Position numbers and translations under genes: made by a program. From Mycolicibacterium sp. MU0050 (lineage in GTDB: Bacteria > Actinomycetota > Actinomycetes > Mycobacteriales > Mycobacteriaceae), in the NCBI RefSeq assembly GCF_963378085.1, contig NZ_OY726395.1:1178001-1242000 (forward strand): DNA of 64,000 nt, read 5' to 3'. The notes below the pieces were generated by a model. The model was given only the letters and a program-made list of their open reading frames with translations, made no database searches and was not told the DNA's origin. Below, one piece after another: positions 48,411-61,913 of the stretch (position 1 is the stretch's first letter; each line of letters begins with the position of its first letter).

Positions 48411-49693
48411 TTCGCGCGATCCATTTCGCGTTCGTCGGCGCTGGCCCGCCAGTCGTGCGGCAGCAGGTGGTCCAGGACGTCGTCGACGGTCACCGCGCCC
48501 AGCAGGTGGCCGGCGTCGTCGACGACGGGGCCGCACACCAGGTTGTAGGCGGCGAAGTACCGCGTCAGCGCCGACAGCGGCATGTCGGGGGTGAGGCCGG
48601 GCAGGTCGTCGTCGAGGATGCCGCTGACCAGCGCCGCGGGCGGTTCGCGCAGCAGCCGCTGCAGGTGCACACCGCCGAGGTAGTGCCCGGTCGGGGTGGC
48701 CGTCGGGGGCCGCACCACGAACACCAGCGACGCCAGCGCGGGCGTCAGGTCGGGGTCGCGCACCCGGGCCAGCGCCTCGGCCACCGTGGTGTCGGTGGCC
48801 AGCACCACGGGTTCGGGCGTCATGAGCCCCCCGGCGGTATCGGGGGAGTGCTGCATCAGCCGACGCACCGGATCGGAATCCTCGGGGTCCATCCGCGCCA
48901 ACAGCAGCTCGGCCTCGGTCGGGTTGAGCTCGCCGAGCACGTCCGCGGCGTCGTCGGGATCCATGGCCTCCAGGACGTCGACGGCGCGCCGGGTCCCCAA
49001 CGTCTGCAGCACCTCGACCTGTTCGTCCTGGGACAGCTCCTGCAGGATGTCGGCCAGCCGGTCGTCGTCGAGCGCGTTGACCACCTCCATCCGGCGTTTG
49101 TGGGGCAGCTCGCGCATCGCGTCGGCGACCTTGATCGGGCGTTGGCCCTCGAACTGGTGCAGCAACTGCGCCACGCCCTGGCCGGGCATCGACAGCGCCG
49201 TGGGGGTCAGGCCCGAGACGTTCTGCCAGTCCACCACGTAGACGTTGCTGCGCCGGCCCAGCCGCCGGTGGTGCCGCACGGCCACCCGGGTCACCAGCCA
49301 GTCGCGGGACCGGGTCTGCTCGATGCCGAGGTCAACGACGTTCAGGTCGGTGCCGGCCAGCTCCTCGAGTTCGGGATCGTTGACCCGCACCCGGGTGTCG
49401 AGCACCTGGCCGAGCACCAGGGCCTCACCCGGCCGCTGGGCGAACCGGCGCAGCGACACGTTGCCGGTGGTGAGCGTGACGGCGTGCGGTTCGATGGCGG
49501 TCACCCGCAGGATCGGCACAAAAATCCTTCGGCGCGTCGGCAATTCGACCACCAGGCCGATGACGCGTGGCTGTTGGCGGACGATGCTGATGCTGACCAC
49601 CACGTCGCGGACCCGGCCCACCGACTCGCCGTCGGGCCCGAGTACCACCAACCCGGCGAGCCGTGCCGCGTACACCCTGTTCACCGCCGCCAT
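48407..49693 (-). CDS. MgtE_N-CBS domain protein with PRC-barrel-like N-terminus, lacking a transporter domain
   Basis: The 428-aa soluble protein has N-terminal PRC-barrel-like repeats (about 8-75 and 90-170; LVVLGPDGESVGRVRDVVV). An MgtE N-terminal helical superhelix follows (about 185-290; LVHQF-like GQRPIKVADAMRELPHKRRMEVVNAL, DPDDAADVLGEL). Two CBS domains end the protein (about 295-415; AGGLMTPEPVVLATDTTV, LLGAVTVDDVLDHLLP). No membrane helices of MgtE are present, so it is a sensor or regulator rather than a channel. It corresponds to Rv1232c and is coupled to the DUF1003 gene. Confidence 0.88.
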   Translation of the reverse strand: MAAVNRVYAARLAGLVVLGPDGESVGRVRDVVVSISIVRQQPRVIGLVVELPTRRRIFVPILRVTAIEPHAVTLTTGNVSLRRFAQRPGEALVLGQVLDTRVRVNDPELEELAGTDLNVVDLGIEQTRSRDWLVTRVAVRHHRRLGRRSNVYVVDWQNVSGLTPTALSMPGQGVAQLLHQFEGQRPIKVADAMRELPHKRRMEVVNALDDDRLADILQELSQDEQVEVLQTLGTRRAVDVLEAMDPDDAADVLGELNPTEAELLLARMDPEDSDPVRRLMQHSPDTAGGLMTPEPVVLATDTTVAEALARVRDPDLTPALASLVFVVRPPTATPTGHYLGGVHLQRLLREPPAALVSGILDDDLPGLTPDMPLSALTRYFAAYNLVCGPVVDDAGHLLGAVTVDDVLDHLLPHDWRASADEREMDRAK

Positions 49694-49717
49694 AGGTCAA
49701 AGGGTAGGAGTGGAACC

Positions 49718-50701
49718 GTGAATAGTGCGCATCGACCCGGCCTGGAAGACCAACTCGTTCGTCCGCGGCGGACCTGTCTGTCGGTACCCGGCAGCAGTCG
49801 CAAGATGATCGACAAGGCCAAGACCCTGCCCGCCGATCAGGTTTTTCTCGATTTGGAGGACGCGGTCGCCCCCGAGGCCAAGGCCCGGGCCCGGACCGAG
49901 GTGGCCGCGGCGCTGGCCGAACCGGGTTGGGGAAACCAGCTGCGGGGCGTGCGCGTCAACGACTGGACGACGCCGTGGACCCACGCCGACCTCATCGAGG
50001 TCATGGCCGCGGCCGGCGCGCACATCGACGTGGTGGTGCTGCCCAAGGTCACCGACGTCTCCCACATCACGGCGCTGGACCTGCTGCTGACCCAGCTCGA
50101 GCTCGCCCACGACCTGCCGGTCGGCAAGATCGGGATCGACGCGCAGATCGAGGACGCCGGCGGGTTGACCAACATCAACGCCATCGCGGCGCATCCGCGG
50201 GTGCACGCGCTGGTGCTCGGGCCGGCAGACCTGATGGCGAGCCTCAACATGCGCACGCTGGTGGTCGGGGAGCAGCCCGAGGGCTACACCGAGGGCGACG
50301 CCTACCACCACGTGCTGATGACCATCCTGGTGGCGGCCCGCACGCACGGTGTCGCCGCCGTCGACGGGCCCTTCCTGAAGGTGCGCGACGTGGATGCGTT
50401 CCGTCGGGTGGCCGGCCGCTGCGCGGCGCTGGGGTACGACGGGAAGTGGGTGCTGCACCCGGACCAGATCGCCGCCGGCAACGAGATCTTCAGCCCGCGG
50501 CAGGCCGACTACGACCACGCCGAGCTGATCCTCGAGGCCTACGAGTGGCACACCTCGCTGGCCGGTGGCGCGCGCGGTGCCGTGATGCTCGGTGACGAGA
50601 TGATCGACGAGGCCAGCCGCAAGATGGCGCTGGTGATCGCCGGCAAGGGTCGAGCGGCCGGCATGCAACGCCAGTCGGCGCCGTTCACGCCGCCGGAATA
50701 G
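49718..50701 (+). CDS. HpcH/HpaI aldolase / citrate lyase beta-like (CitE-like) protein
   Basis: The 327-aa protein is a TIM-barrel C-C lyase. RTCLSVPGSSRKMIDKA, FLDLEDAVAPEAKARAR (metal-binding Glu/Asp), VVLPKVTD, IDAQIEDAGGLTNI, and LGPADLMASL are the usual CitE/malyl-CoA lyase motifs. GKWVLHPDQI is at the C-terminus. CitD and CitF genes are absent, so it is not citrate lyase; CitE-like proteins of this type cleave citramalyl- or malyl-CoA. GTG 49718 has AGGAG upstream. It is divergent from the CBS gene. Confidence 0.9.
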   Translation: MNSAHRPGLEDQLVRPRRTCLSVPGSSRKMIDKAKTLPADQVFLDLEDAVAPEAKARARTEVAAALAEPGWGNQLRGVRVNDWTTPWTHADLIEVMAAAGAHIDVVVLPKVTDVSHITALDLLLTQLELAHDLPVGKIGIDAQIEDAGGLTNINAIAAHPRVHALVLGPADLMASLNMRTLVVGEQPEGYTEGDAYHHVLMTILVAARTHGVAAVDGPFLKVRDVDAFRRVAGRCAALGYDGKWVLHPDQIAAGNEIFSPRQADYDHAELILEAYEWHTSLAGGARGAVMLGDEMIDEASRKMALVIAGKGRAAGMQRQSAPFTPPE

Positions 50702-50723
50702 CCTGCGCGCCGGGCTGTTCCGG

Positions 50724-54791
<4,068 letters not shown>

Positions 54792-55637
54792 GTGTCCGAG
54801 CGCGTGAGTCCGAGCCGTGCCACCGGGTGGACCGTCGTCAACATCGTCGTGGTGATCTATGCACTGCTGCCGGTGTTGTGGATCCTGTCGCTGTCGCTCA
54901 AGCCGACGTCGATGGTCAAGGACGGCAACCTGATTCCGTCGCAGATCACTCTTGACAACTACCGGGCGATCTTCAGCGGCGGCGCCACCAACATCTTCAA
55001 CTCGGCGCTGATCAACTCCATCGGCATCGGCCTGATCACCACCGTGATCGCCGTCGCCATCGGCGGTATGGCCGCCTACGCCATCGCCCGGCTGGATTTC
55101 CCCGGCAAGAAGCTGCTGGTCGGGATGGCGCTGCTGATCGCGATGTTCCCGCAGATCTCCTTGGTGACACCGATTTTCAACATGTGGCGCAACATCGGGC
55201 TGTTCGACACCTGGGCCGGGTTGGTCATCCCGTACATCACTTTCGCGCTGCCCCTGGCCATCTACACGCTGTCGGCCTTCTTCCGGGAGATCCCGTGGGA
55301 CCTGGAAAAGGCCGCGAAGATGGACGGGGCCACCCCCGCGCAGGCCTTCCGGCGGGTGATCGCACCGCTGGCGGCGCCGGGCATCGTGACCGCGGCCATC
55401 CTGGTGTTCATCTTCGCCTGGAACGACCTGCTGCTCGCGTTGTCGCTGACCGCCACCAAGTCGGCCATCACCGCTCCGGTGGCGATCGCCAACTTCACTG
55501 GCAGCTCGCAGTTCGAGGAACCGACGGGGTCGATCGCCGCGGGCGCCATGGTGATCACCATCCCGATCGTTGTCTTTGTCTTGATCTTCCAGCGGCGCAT
55601 TGTCGCCGGCTTGACCTCTGGCGCGGTGAAAGGTTAG
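54792..55637 (+). CDS. sugB: Trehalose ABC importer permease SugB
   Basis: The 281-aa MalG-type permease has six helices, with its EAA loop in [26 protein letters not shown]. The N-terminal [26 protein letters not shown] helix and the P2-loop [13 protein letters not shown] segment ([12 protein letters not shown]) fit the MalG group. The GTG directly follows the sugA stop codon with no spacer. sugC begins 2 bp after its own stop. Confidence 0.95.
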   Translation: MSERVSPSRATGWTVVNIVVVIYALLPVLWILSLSLKPTSMVKDGNLIPSQITLDNYRAIFSGGATNIFNSALINSIGIGLITTVIAVAIGGMAAYAIARLDFPGKKLLVGMALLIAMFPQISLVTPIFNMWRNIGLFDTWAGLVIPYITFALPLAIYTLSAFFREIPWDLEKAAKMDGATPAQAFRRVIAPLAAPGIVTAAILVFIFAWNDLLLALSLTATKSAITAPVAIANFTGSSQFEEPTGSIAAGAMVITIPIVVFVLIFQRRIVAGLTSGAVKG

Positions 55638-55639
55638 CG

Positions 55640-56827
55640 ATGGCCGAGATCGTTCTCTCGCATGTCACCAAGAGTTACCCCGACGGCAAGGGCGTCCGCG
55701 AGGCCGTCAAGGATCTGTCGATCACCATCGCCGACGGCGAGTTCATCATCCTCGTCGGGCCGTCCGGTTGCGGAAAGTCCACCACGCTGAACATGATTGC
55801 CGGTCTGGAGGACATCACCTCCGGCGAGCTGACCATCGGCGGCGAGCGGGTCAACGAGAAGGCCGCCAAGGACCGCGACATTGCCATGGTGTTCCAGTCC
55901 TATGCGCTGTACCCGCACATGACGGTGCGCCAGAACATCGCGTTCCCGCTGACGCTGGCCAAGCTGCCGAAGGCCGAGATCGCCAAGAAGGTGGAGGACA
56001 CCGCCAAGACCCTCGACCTCACCGACTACCTCGACCGCAAACCCTCCCAGCTCTCCGGCGGCCAGCGCCAGCGGGTGGCGATGGGCCGGGCGATCGTGCG
56101 TAATCCCAAGGCCTTCTTGATGGATGAGCCGCTGTCGAACCTCGACGCCAAGCTGCGGGTGCAGATGCGCGGTGAGATCGCTCGGCTGCAGCAGCGGCTG
56201 GGGACCACCACCGTCTACGTCACCCACGACCAGACCGAGGCAATGACGCTCGGCGACCGGGTTGTGGTGATGCGCGCCGGCGTGGCCCAGCAGATCGGGT
56301 CGCCCGACGAGCTGTACACCCGGCCGGCGAACCTGTTCGTGGCCGGGTTCATCGGCTCCCCGTCGATGAACTTCCTGCCGGCCACCCTGACCTCGGTGGG
56401 CGTGGAAATGGCGTTCGGTGAGGTGACGTTGACCCAGGAGGTGCTGGACAACATCGCGGCGCACCCGACCCCGAAGAACATCATCGTCGGCATCCGTCCG
56501 GAGCATTTCGAGGACGCCGCGCTGCTGGACGGCTATCAGCGGATCCGGGCGTTGACCTTCGAGGTGACCGCCGACCTGGTGGAGTCGCTGGGTGCCGACA
56601 AGTACGTGTACTTCACCACCGAGGGCGGCAGCGCACATTCCGAGCAGCTGGCCGAACTCGCGGCCGAATCCGGCGCCGGCGCCAACGAATTCGTCGCCCG
56701 GGTGGCCACCGACTCGACCGCCAAGGCCGGGGCGTCGGTGACCCTGGCCTTCGATTCGTCGAAGATCCTGGTGTTCGACGCGGACTCCGGGATCAACCTG
56801 ACGCTGCCCCCGCCGGGACGGGCGTGA
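55640..56827 (+). CDS. sugC: Trehalose ABC importer ATPase SugC
   Basis: The 395-aa MalK/UgpC-type ATPase powers LpqY-SugAB. Walker A is GPSGCGKST (about 38-46), the Q-loop [13 protein letters not shown], signature [15 protein letters not shown], Walker [17 protein letters not shown], and H-loop [13 protein letters not shown]-terminal OB-type regulatory domain (about 240-390) is marked by [11 protein letters not shown] and [11 protein letters not shown]. It overlaps the downstream SUFU-like gene by GTGA. Confidence 0.96.
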   Translation: MAEIVLSHVTKSYPDGKGVREAVKDLSITIADGEFIILVGPSGCGKSTTLNMIAGLEDITSGELTIGGERVNEKAAKDRDIAMVFQSYALYPHMTVRQNIAFPLTLAKLPKAEIAKKVEDTAKTLDLTDYLDRKPSQLSGGQRQRVAMGRAIVRNPKAFLMDEPLSNLDAKLRVQMRGEIARLQQRLGTTTVYVTHDQTEAMTLGDRVVVMRAGVAQQIGSPDELYTRPANLFVAGFIGSPSMNFLPATLTSVGVEMAFGEVTLTQEVLDNIAAHPTPKNIIVGIRPEHFEDAALLDGYQRIRALTFEVTADLVESLGADKYVYFTTEGGSAHSEQLAELAAESGAGANEFVARVATDSTAKAGASVTLAFDSSKILVFDADSGINLTLPPPGRA

Positions 56828-57417
56828 CGGCGATCCTCGACGAGGTCCGCGCGCACGTCCGCGCGCACTTCGCCGCCAACGGTCTCGACGCCGAACCGGG
56901 TTCGGCCAGTGTGACTTTCCTCGGTGTCGAGCGCATCGAGGTGTTGCGCTTCGGACCCGACAACGACGGTGTTTTGCATTACGTGTCGTTGGGATGCTCG
57001 CGGCACCCGATGGGGGACCCGTCGGCGGTGGCCGCGGACCCGGTGCGCGGCCCGCGCGCCGAAGTCGTTGTCAGCCTGCGTAATACGGCACCCACCCCCG
57101 GCATCGCCCGCACCGTGGCGCTGCTGGCGGCGACGCCGGCGGTGGACGGCCTGGTGCTGGTCGAGGACGCGCTGATCGACCTGGGGTCGGCGCTGTGGGC
57201 GCAGCAGCCCGGACACGCGCCGCTGTCGGCGGTCCTGTTGGGGCCGGGTGCGATCGCCGAGCTGCCGCTGCCGGAGCCCATGGACCCGGTGAGATTCCTG
57301 GCGGCGACTCCGATCTCGGCCAACGAGGCGGCCTGGGTGCGACTCAAGGGCGTTGAGGAACTGCGCGGCACCTGGGCTCAGGACGGCACCGACATCCTCG
57401 ACCCCGCCCGCGTCTAG
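56824..57417 (+). CDS. Suppressor-of-fused (SUFU)-domain protein
   Basis: This 197-aa cytosolic protein has the bacterial SUFU pattern: [84 protein letters not shown]. Bacterial SUFU proteins often relate to immunity or toxin systems, but this one is the fifth gene of the trehalose importer operon. The start GTG overlaps the sugC stop. An IS481 element lies one base after its stop codon, and the stop TAG is part of the duplicated 6-bp target, so the reading frame stays intact. Confidence 0.82.
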   Translation: MTAILDEVRAHVRAHFAANGLDAEPGSASVTFLGVERIEVLRFGPDNDGVLHYVSLGCSRHPMGDPSAVAADPVRGPRAEVVVSLRNTAPTPGIARTVALLAATPAVDGLVLVEDALIDLGSALWAQQPGHAPLSAVLLGPGAIAELPLPEPMDPVRFLAATPISANEAAWVRLKGVEELRGTWAQDGTDILDPARV

Positions 57418-57418
57418 C

Positions 57419-58512
57419 TGTCGTGACCTGAGAGGTTGTTGACGGCGCGCCTGCTTGAAATGGGGAGGACCTCCTGACGGAGTGGATGTGTCTGGCATTC
57501 ACCCGTAGGAGGTCCTCGTGTCTCACGCTAACGCCCGTACCAACCTGTTCGCACGTCGCTTGATCGTGGAGCGTGTCGCGGCCGGCTGGCCGCCCGCGCA
57601 GGTTGCTGAACAACTGGGAATTTCGCGGGCCACGGTCTACAAGTGGCTGCGCCGATACGCCGAAGGTGGTGACGCAGCCCTCGCTGACCGGTCCTCGCGT
57701 CCGCACCGGATGCCCCGGCGCACCAGCGACCGAGTCGAGAAGAAGGTGCTCGCCGCGCGGCGACGCCGCAAGCGTGGCGCAGTCATGCTGGCTGCTGAAC
57801 TTGGGATGCACGCCTCGACGGTGGGACGGATCCTGGCGCGTCACCAGGTACCGCATTTGAGTGCAATCGACCCGATCACCGGTGAGCCGGTGCGCTCGTC
57901 GCGGCGCAGCCCCAACCGCTACGAGCACCGCACCCCAGGATCAATGGTCCACGTCGACGTCAAGAAGCTGGGCCGCATCCCCAAAGGCGGCGGGTGGCGC
58001 CTGCACGGCCGCGACGCCGCGGTGTCAGTGGCCAACCGGCACAAGAAGACCCGCATCGGCTACGACTACGTGCACACCGCCATCGACGACCACACCCGGC
58101 TGGCCTACAGCGAGGTACTCACCGACGAGAAAGACCTGACCTGCGCGGGATTCTTGCACCGAGCGTTGGAATGGTTCGCCAGCCACGGTGTGCGGGTGCG
58201 TCGGCTGCTGACCGACAACGCCATGGTCTACCGACACGGCACCAACTGGGGCTGGGTGTGCACGGCCTGGGGACTCAAACGCCGGTTCATCAAACCCGGC
58301 TGCCCCTGGACCAACGGCAAAGCCGAACGCTTCAACCGCACCCTGCTCAACGAATGGGCCTACGCCCGCCCCTGGACATCCAACAGCCTACGAAAACGAG
58401 GACTTGACCGATTCCTACACCGCTACAACACTCAACGAGGCCACTCCGCCCTCGGCGGACACCCACCCATCAGCCGACTCGCCGCCTGACAACAACGTGT
58501 CAGGTCACAACA
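57419..58512 (+). mobile_element. Complete IS481-family insertion sequence (1094 bp) with 6-bp target duplication
   Basis: The ends are imperfect inverted repeats: TGTCGTGACCTGAGAGGTTG on the left, and the reverse complement of the right end reads TGTTGTGACCTGACACGTTG. Each begins with the 5'-TGT typical of IS481. The flanking TCTAGC at 57413-57418 and 58513-58518 is a direct target duplication, showing a simple transposition. One full-length transposase gene fills it, so it looks recent and possibly active. Confidence 0.92.
57518..58489 (+). CDS. IS481-family DDE transposase
   Basis: The 323-aa transposase has an N-terminal helix-turn-helix (about 20-60; PPAQVAEQLGISRATVYKWLRRYAEGG). A DDE integrase core follows, with D147 (HVDVKKLG), D233 (LLTDNAMVY) and E270 (NGKAERFNRTLLNEW). 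The C-terminus YNTQRGHSALGGHPPISRL is typical of IS481. The frame is intact from GTG 57518, backed by AGGAGG. It ends 23 bp from the right inverted repeat. No frameshift is needed. Confidence 0.97.
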   Translation: MSHANARTNLFARRLIVERVAAGWPPAQVAEQLGISRATVYKWLRRYAEGGDAALADRSSRPHRMPRRTSDRVEKKVLAARRRRKRGAVMLAAELGMHASTVGRILARHQVPHLSAIDPITGEPVRSSRRSPNRYEHRTPGSMVHVDVKKLGRIPKGGGWRLHGRDAAVSVANRHKKTRIGYDYVHTAIDDHTRLAYSEVLTDEKDLTCAGFLHRALEWFASHGVRVRRLLTDNAMVYRHGTNWGWVCTAWGLKRRFIKPGCPWTNGKAERFNRTLLNEWAYARPWTSNSLRKRGLDRFLHRYNTQRGHSALGGHPPISRLAA

Positions 58513-58534
58513 TCTAGCCCCTCTCTATTCCACC

Positions 58535-58595
58535 GCGAGCGGGCATGTCCCCGGTCGACACGCCGCGGAATTCCCGTAGTTTGCGCACGCTCGCG
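58535..58595. repeat. Dispersed palindromic repeat, family 1 copy C
   Basis: This 61-bp element has ends GCGAGCGGGC and GCGCACGCTCGC and the inner ATGTCCCCGGTCGACACGCC block. It matches copy B (36359) closely and copy A (12132). It lies between the SUFU gene (now separated by the IS) and convergent corA. Confidence 0.75.
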
Positions 58596-58633
58596 CCGCC
58601 GAAGCTGCCCCCGGACCGAGCCGGCGTCCGCCC

Positions 58634-59731
58634 CTACAACCAGTGGTTGCGCCGGAACGTCCGATACAGCAGCGCGCACACCAGCACCATCACCAGCAGC
58701 ACCGTGGGATAGGCCCAGGGCTGCGCCAATTCGGGCATGTACTCGAAGTTCATCCCGTAGATGCCGGCGATCATCGTCGGCACCGCCGCCATGGCCACCC
58801 ACGCCGAGATCTTGCGCATGTCGATGTTCTGCTGCACGCTCACCTTCGCCAACGCGGCGTGCACCAGCGAGGAGAGCATCTCGTCGTAGCTGGCGATCCG
58901 GTCGGCAGCCTGGGTCTGGTGGTCCAAGACGTCGCGCATGTAGCGCACCAGTTCCTTGGACATCAGGTCGCGGTGTTCGGAGTTGATCCGGCCCAGCTCG
59001 ACCGACAGCGGCGCGACCGCCCGGCGCAGTTCCACCACCTCGCGTTTGAGCATGTAGATCTGCCCGACGTGGGTCTTACTGGTGGGGGAGAAGGTCTCCT
59101 CCTCGATGGCGTCGATGTCGACCTCCATCAGCGTGGTCACGTCCAGGTAGCTGTCCACCACGTGGTCGGCGATGGCGTGCATGACGGCGAACGGCCCCAA
59201 CGCCAGTTGCCGGGGCCGCTCCTCCAGGGACTTGCGGACACCGGCCAGCCCGGAATGGTCGCCGTGCCGGACCGTCACCACGAAGTCCGGACCCACGAAC
59301 ACCATGATCTCGCCGGTCTCGACGATCTCGCGGGTCAGCAGCACGGATTCGTGCTCGACGTAGTTGACGGTCTTGAGCACCAGGAACAGGGTGTTGTCGT
59401 AGCGCTCCAATTTCGGGCGCTGATGGGCGTGCACGGCGTCTTCGACCGCCAGCGGATGGATGTCGAAGACCTCTGCGACCGAATGCATCTGCTGTTCGTC
59501 GGGTTCGTGCAGACCGACCCAGGCGTAGGCCTTCCTGCCCTCCTGTTCCAGTTCGCGGGCCCGCTCGATCGCGGTGGCGTGGGTGAACCGGTCCGGCAAG
59601 CGCTCGCCGTCGACATAGACCGCGCAGTCGACCGTCGCGGCGGAAACGCTCTGCTGCGAGCCCTGCGCGTCGGCTCCCGCGGACCGGTGCGCCCGGCGCG
59701 ACGACGTCGGAACTGCTCGAAACGACGGCAT
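58634..59731 (-). CDS. corA: CorA-type magnesium/cobalt transporter
   Basis: This 365-aa pentameric divalent cation channel has a large cytoplasmic N-terminal domain and two C-terminal helices. The selectivity motif YGMNF lies between them (TMIAGIYGMNFEYMPEL), and the chain ends in basic FRRNHWL. AVEDAVHAHQRPKLERYDNTLFLVLK is the CorA domain mark. ATG 59731 gives the same length as Rv1239c (366 aa); a longer frame upstream is possible but poorly conserved. It is divergent from the malic enzyme gene. Confidence 0.93.
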   Translation of the reverse strand: MPSFRAVPTSSRRAHRSAGADAQGSQQSVSAATVDCAVYVDGERLPDRFTHATAIERARELEQEGRKAYAWVGLHEPDEQQMHSVAEVFDIHPLAVEDAVHAHQRPKLERYDNTLFLVLKTVNYVEHESVLLTREIVETGEIMVFVGPDFVVTVRHGDHSGLAGVRKSLEERPRQLALGPFAVMHAIADHVVDSYLDVTTLMEVDIDAIEEETFSPTSKTHVGQIYMLKREVVELRRAVAPLSVELGRINSEHRDLMSKELVRYMRDVLDHQTQAADRIASYDEMLSSLVHAALAKVSVQQNIDMRKISAWVAMAAVPTMIAGIYGMNFEYMPELAQPWAYPTVLLVMVLVCALLYRTFRRNHWL

Positions 59732-59868
59732 GACCGGTCTTCCCTTCATCAGGGCGCGCTGCGGGGCGCGAGGCACCGGTGATGTTACGCGGCTGTTGTG
59801 CACGTCGGCCCACCTCACGATCGGGGAACGGTGTTCAGTGAGGTTGTGCGGTGAAGTAACCTGGCGCC

Positions 59869-61047
59869 GTGGCTGAATCGGTGAGTGCATCGCATCTGGT
59901 GATCGCGGACGAGGAAATTTTCGAAGCCCACGTGGGGGGCAAACTGTCGGTGGAGCTGAAGTCGCCACTGGATACGCAGCGGGCCCTCTCGATCGCCTAT
60001 ACCCCCGGGGTTGCGCAGGTCAGCCGGGCTATCGCGACCGACGCCACGTTGGCCAAGCGGTACACCTGGGCCAACCGGCTGGTGGCCGTCGTCAGCGACG
60101 GAACCGCCGTGCTCGGGCTCGGTGACATCGGTCCGGCGGCGTCGCTGCCGGTGATGGAGGGCAAGAGCGCCCTGTTCAAGACGTTCGCCGGCCTGGACTC
60201 CATCCCGATCGTGCTGGACACCAAGGACCCCGACGAGATCGTCGAAACCCTCATCCGGCTGCGCCCGACGTTCGGTGCGGTCAACCTCGAGGACATCTCG
60301 GCCCCGCGCTGCTTCGAGATCGAACGCCGCGTCGTGGAGGCCCTGGACTGCCCCGTCATGCACGACGACCAGCACGGCACGGCCATCGTCGTGCTCGCCG
60401 CGCTGCTGGGTGCGGCCAAGGTGGTCGGGCGGGAGATGAGCTCGCTGCGGGTCGTCGTGTCCGGCGCCGGAGCAGCGGGTGTGGCCTGCGCCAACATCCT
60501 GATGGCCAGCGGCGTTTCCGATGTCACGGTGCTCGACTCCAAGGGCATCGTGCACACCGAGCGTCCGGACCTCAACAGCTTCAAGGCCGAGCTCGCCGAG
60601 CGCACCAATCCGGCCAAGCGGACCGGCGGTCTGGCCGAGGCCCTCGACGGCGCCGACGTGTTCCTGGGGGTGTCGGCCGGGGTGGTGCCGGAGGACATCA
60701 TCGCGACCATGGCGCCCAACAGCATCGTCTTCGCGTTGTCGAACCCGGATCCCGAGATCCACCCCGACGTCGCGCACAAGTACGCGGCCGTGGTGGCAAC
60801 CGGACGCAGCGACTTCCCGAACCAGATCAACAACGTGCTCGCGTTCCCGGGCGTGTTCCGCGGCGCGCTGGATGCCGGCGCCCGGCGCATCACCGAGAAG
60901 ATGAAGGTGGCCGCCGCCGAGGCCATCCACAGTGTGGTCGGCGACGAGCTGGGGCCCGAGTACGTCGTGCCCAGCCCGCTGGATCCGCGGGTGTGCCCCG
61001 CGGTCACCGAGGCGGTCATCGCGGCGGTCGATGAGGACGACGCCTAA
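59869..61047 (+). CDS. mez: NAD(P)-dependent malic enzyme
   Basis: The enzyme oxidatively decarboxylates malate to pyruvate. The 392-aa protein is of the short bacterial type without a phosphotransacetylase domain. SIAYTPGVAQVS supplies the catalytic tyrosine, and EGKSALFKTFAGLDSIPIVLDTKD supplies the catalytic lysine. The metal site is in LEDISAPRCFEIE and MHDDQHGTAIV. A Rossmann fold begins VVVSGAGAAGVACANIL. GTG 59869 is 6 bases after TAACCT. M. tuberculosis has mdh, a malate dehydrogenase, at the corresponding position, so the local gene content differs. Its 3' end overlaps lpqZ. Confidence 0.94.
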   Translation: MAESVSASHLVIADEEIFEAHVGGKLSVELKSPLDTQRALSIAYTPGVAQVSRAIATDATLAKRYTWANRLVAVVSDGTAVLGLGDIGPAASLPVMEGKSALFKTFAGLDSIPIVLDTKDPDEIVETLIRLRPTFGAVNLEDISAPRCFEIERRVVEALDCPVMHDDQHGTAIVVLAALLGAAKVVGREMSSLRVVVSGAGAAGVACANILMASGVSDVTVLDSKGIVHTERPDLNSFKAELAERTNPAKRTGGLAEALDGADVFLGVSAGVVPEDIIATMAPNSIVFALSNPDPEIHPDVAHKYAAVVATGRSDFPNQINNVLAFPGVFRGALDAGARRITEKMKVAAAEAIHSVVGDELGPEYVVPSPLDPRVCPAVTEAVIAAVDEDDA

Positions 61048-61909
61048 CAACCTGGCCGGCGCCGGCCGGTTCCGCCGCGCGCTGCTGTGCGGCCTGCTCG
61101 TGGTGTCGCTGCTCGCCGGTTGCAGTCACCGGGCCGACGACGGGTCGGTCGGTGTCGGTGCCAAGCCCGATCCCGAGTCGGTGCTGCTGGCCAACCTCTA
61201 CGCGGCGGCGCTGCGTTATTACGGGACCCCGGCCCATGTCGTGGAGTTGGACGACCCGTTAGCCGGACTCGATTCCGGCGCGGTCACCGTGGTTCCCGGG
61301 TACACCGGCCGGCTGCTGCGGACGTTCGCGCCCGACATCCGGGCCACCGGCGACGAGCAGGTGTACAAGTCCATGGTGGGGGTGCTGCCGGAGGGGGTCA
61401 GCGCCGGCGACTACGCCACGGCCGCCGAGGACAAGCCGGCCGCCGCGATCACCGAAGCCACCGCCACGCGGTGGGACGGCCGCGATCTGGCGACGCTGGT
61501 CGAGCACTGCGCGCAGTTGCGCCCCGGCGCCTTGCGCGGGGTGGCGACGCCGCCCGCGGTGGGCACCTGCGATATGCCGCGGCCACGCGAATTCGACGAC
61601 GACGCAGCGCTTTTCGCCGCGCTCCGCGACGACCGGGTGAACGTCGCCTGGACCACGACCGCCGATCCCGACGTGCCGAGCGACGCGGTGGTGCTGACCG
61701 ACCGCAAGCCGACGTCGATCCGCGGGCAGAACGTCGTGCCGTTGTATCGACGCAACGAACTGACCGCGCGTCAGGTGCTGGCCATCAACGAGGTGGCCGG
61801 TGTGCTCGACACCGCGGCGCTCAAACAGATGCGTCAGCGGGTCGCCGAGGGAGCCGACCCGCGCGTGGTCGCCGACCAGTGGCTGGCGGAGAACCCGCTG
61901 GGCCGTTAG
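61031..61909 (+). CDS. lpqZ: Lipoprotein LpqZ, osmoprotectant-type solute-binding protein
   Basis: This 292-aa exported lipoprotein has a signal with a basic start and lipobox LLAGC near residue 33. The mature part is an OpuAC-like (glycine betaine/choline) substrate-binding domain: TVVPGYTGRLLRTFAPD, VVPLYRRNELTARQVLAINEVAGVLDT, and a conserved C-terminal ADQWLAENPL. The ATG lies 17 bp inside the malic enzyme gene. No permease or ATPase gene is adjacent, so its transporter partner is unknown. It corresponds to Rv1244. Confidence 0.9.
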   Translation: MRTTPNNLAGAGRFRRALLCGLLVVSLLAGCSHRADDGSVGVGAKPDPESVLLANLYAAALRYYGTPAHVVELDDPLAGLDSGAVTVVPGYTGRLLRTFAPDIRATGDEQVYKSMVGVLPEGVSAGDYATAAEDKPAAAITEATATRWDGRDLATLVEHCAQLRPGALRGVATPPAVGTCDMPRPREFDDDAALFAALRDDRVNVAWTTTADPDVPSDAVVLTDRKPTSIRGQNVVPLYRRNELTARQVLAINEVAGVLDTAALKQMRQRVAEGADPRVVADQWLAENPLGR

Positions 61910-61913
61910 CGCC

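Noticed and set aside
48455..49717. A 420-codon in-frame extension upstream of the CitE-like gene
   Set aside because: It lies antisense to the MgtE_N/CBS gene and has no domain likeness. The GTG at 49718 with AGGAG upstream is a better start.
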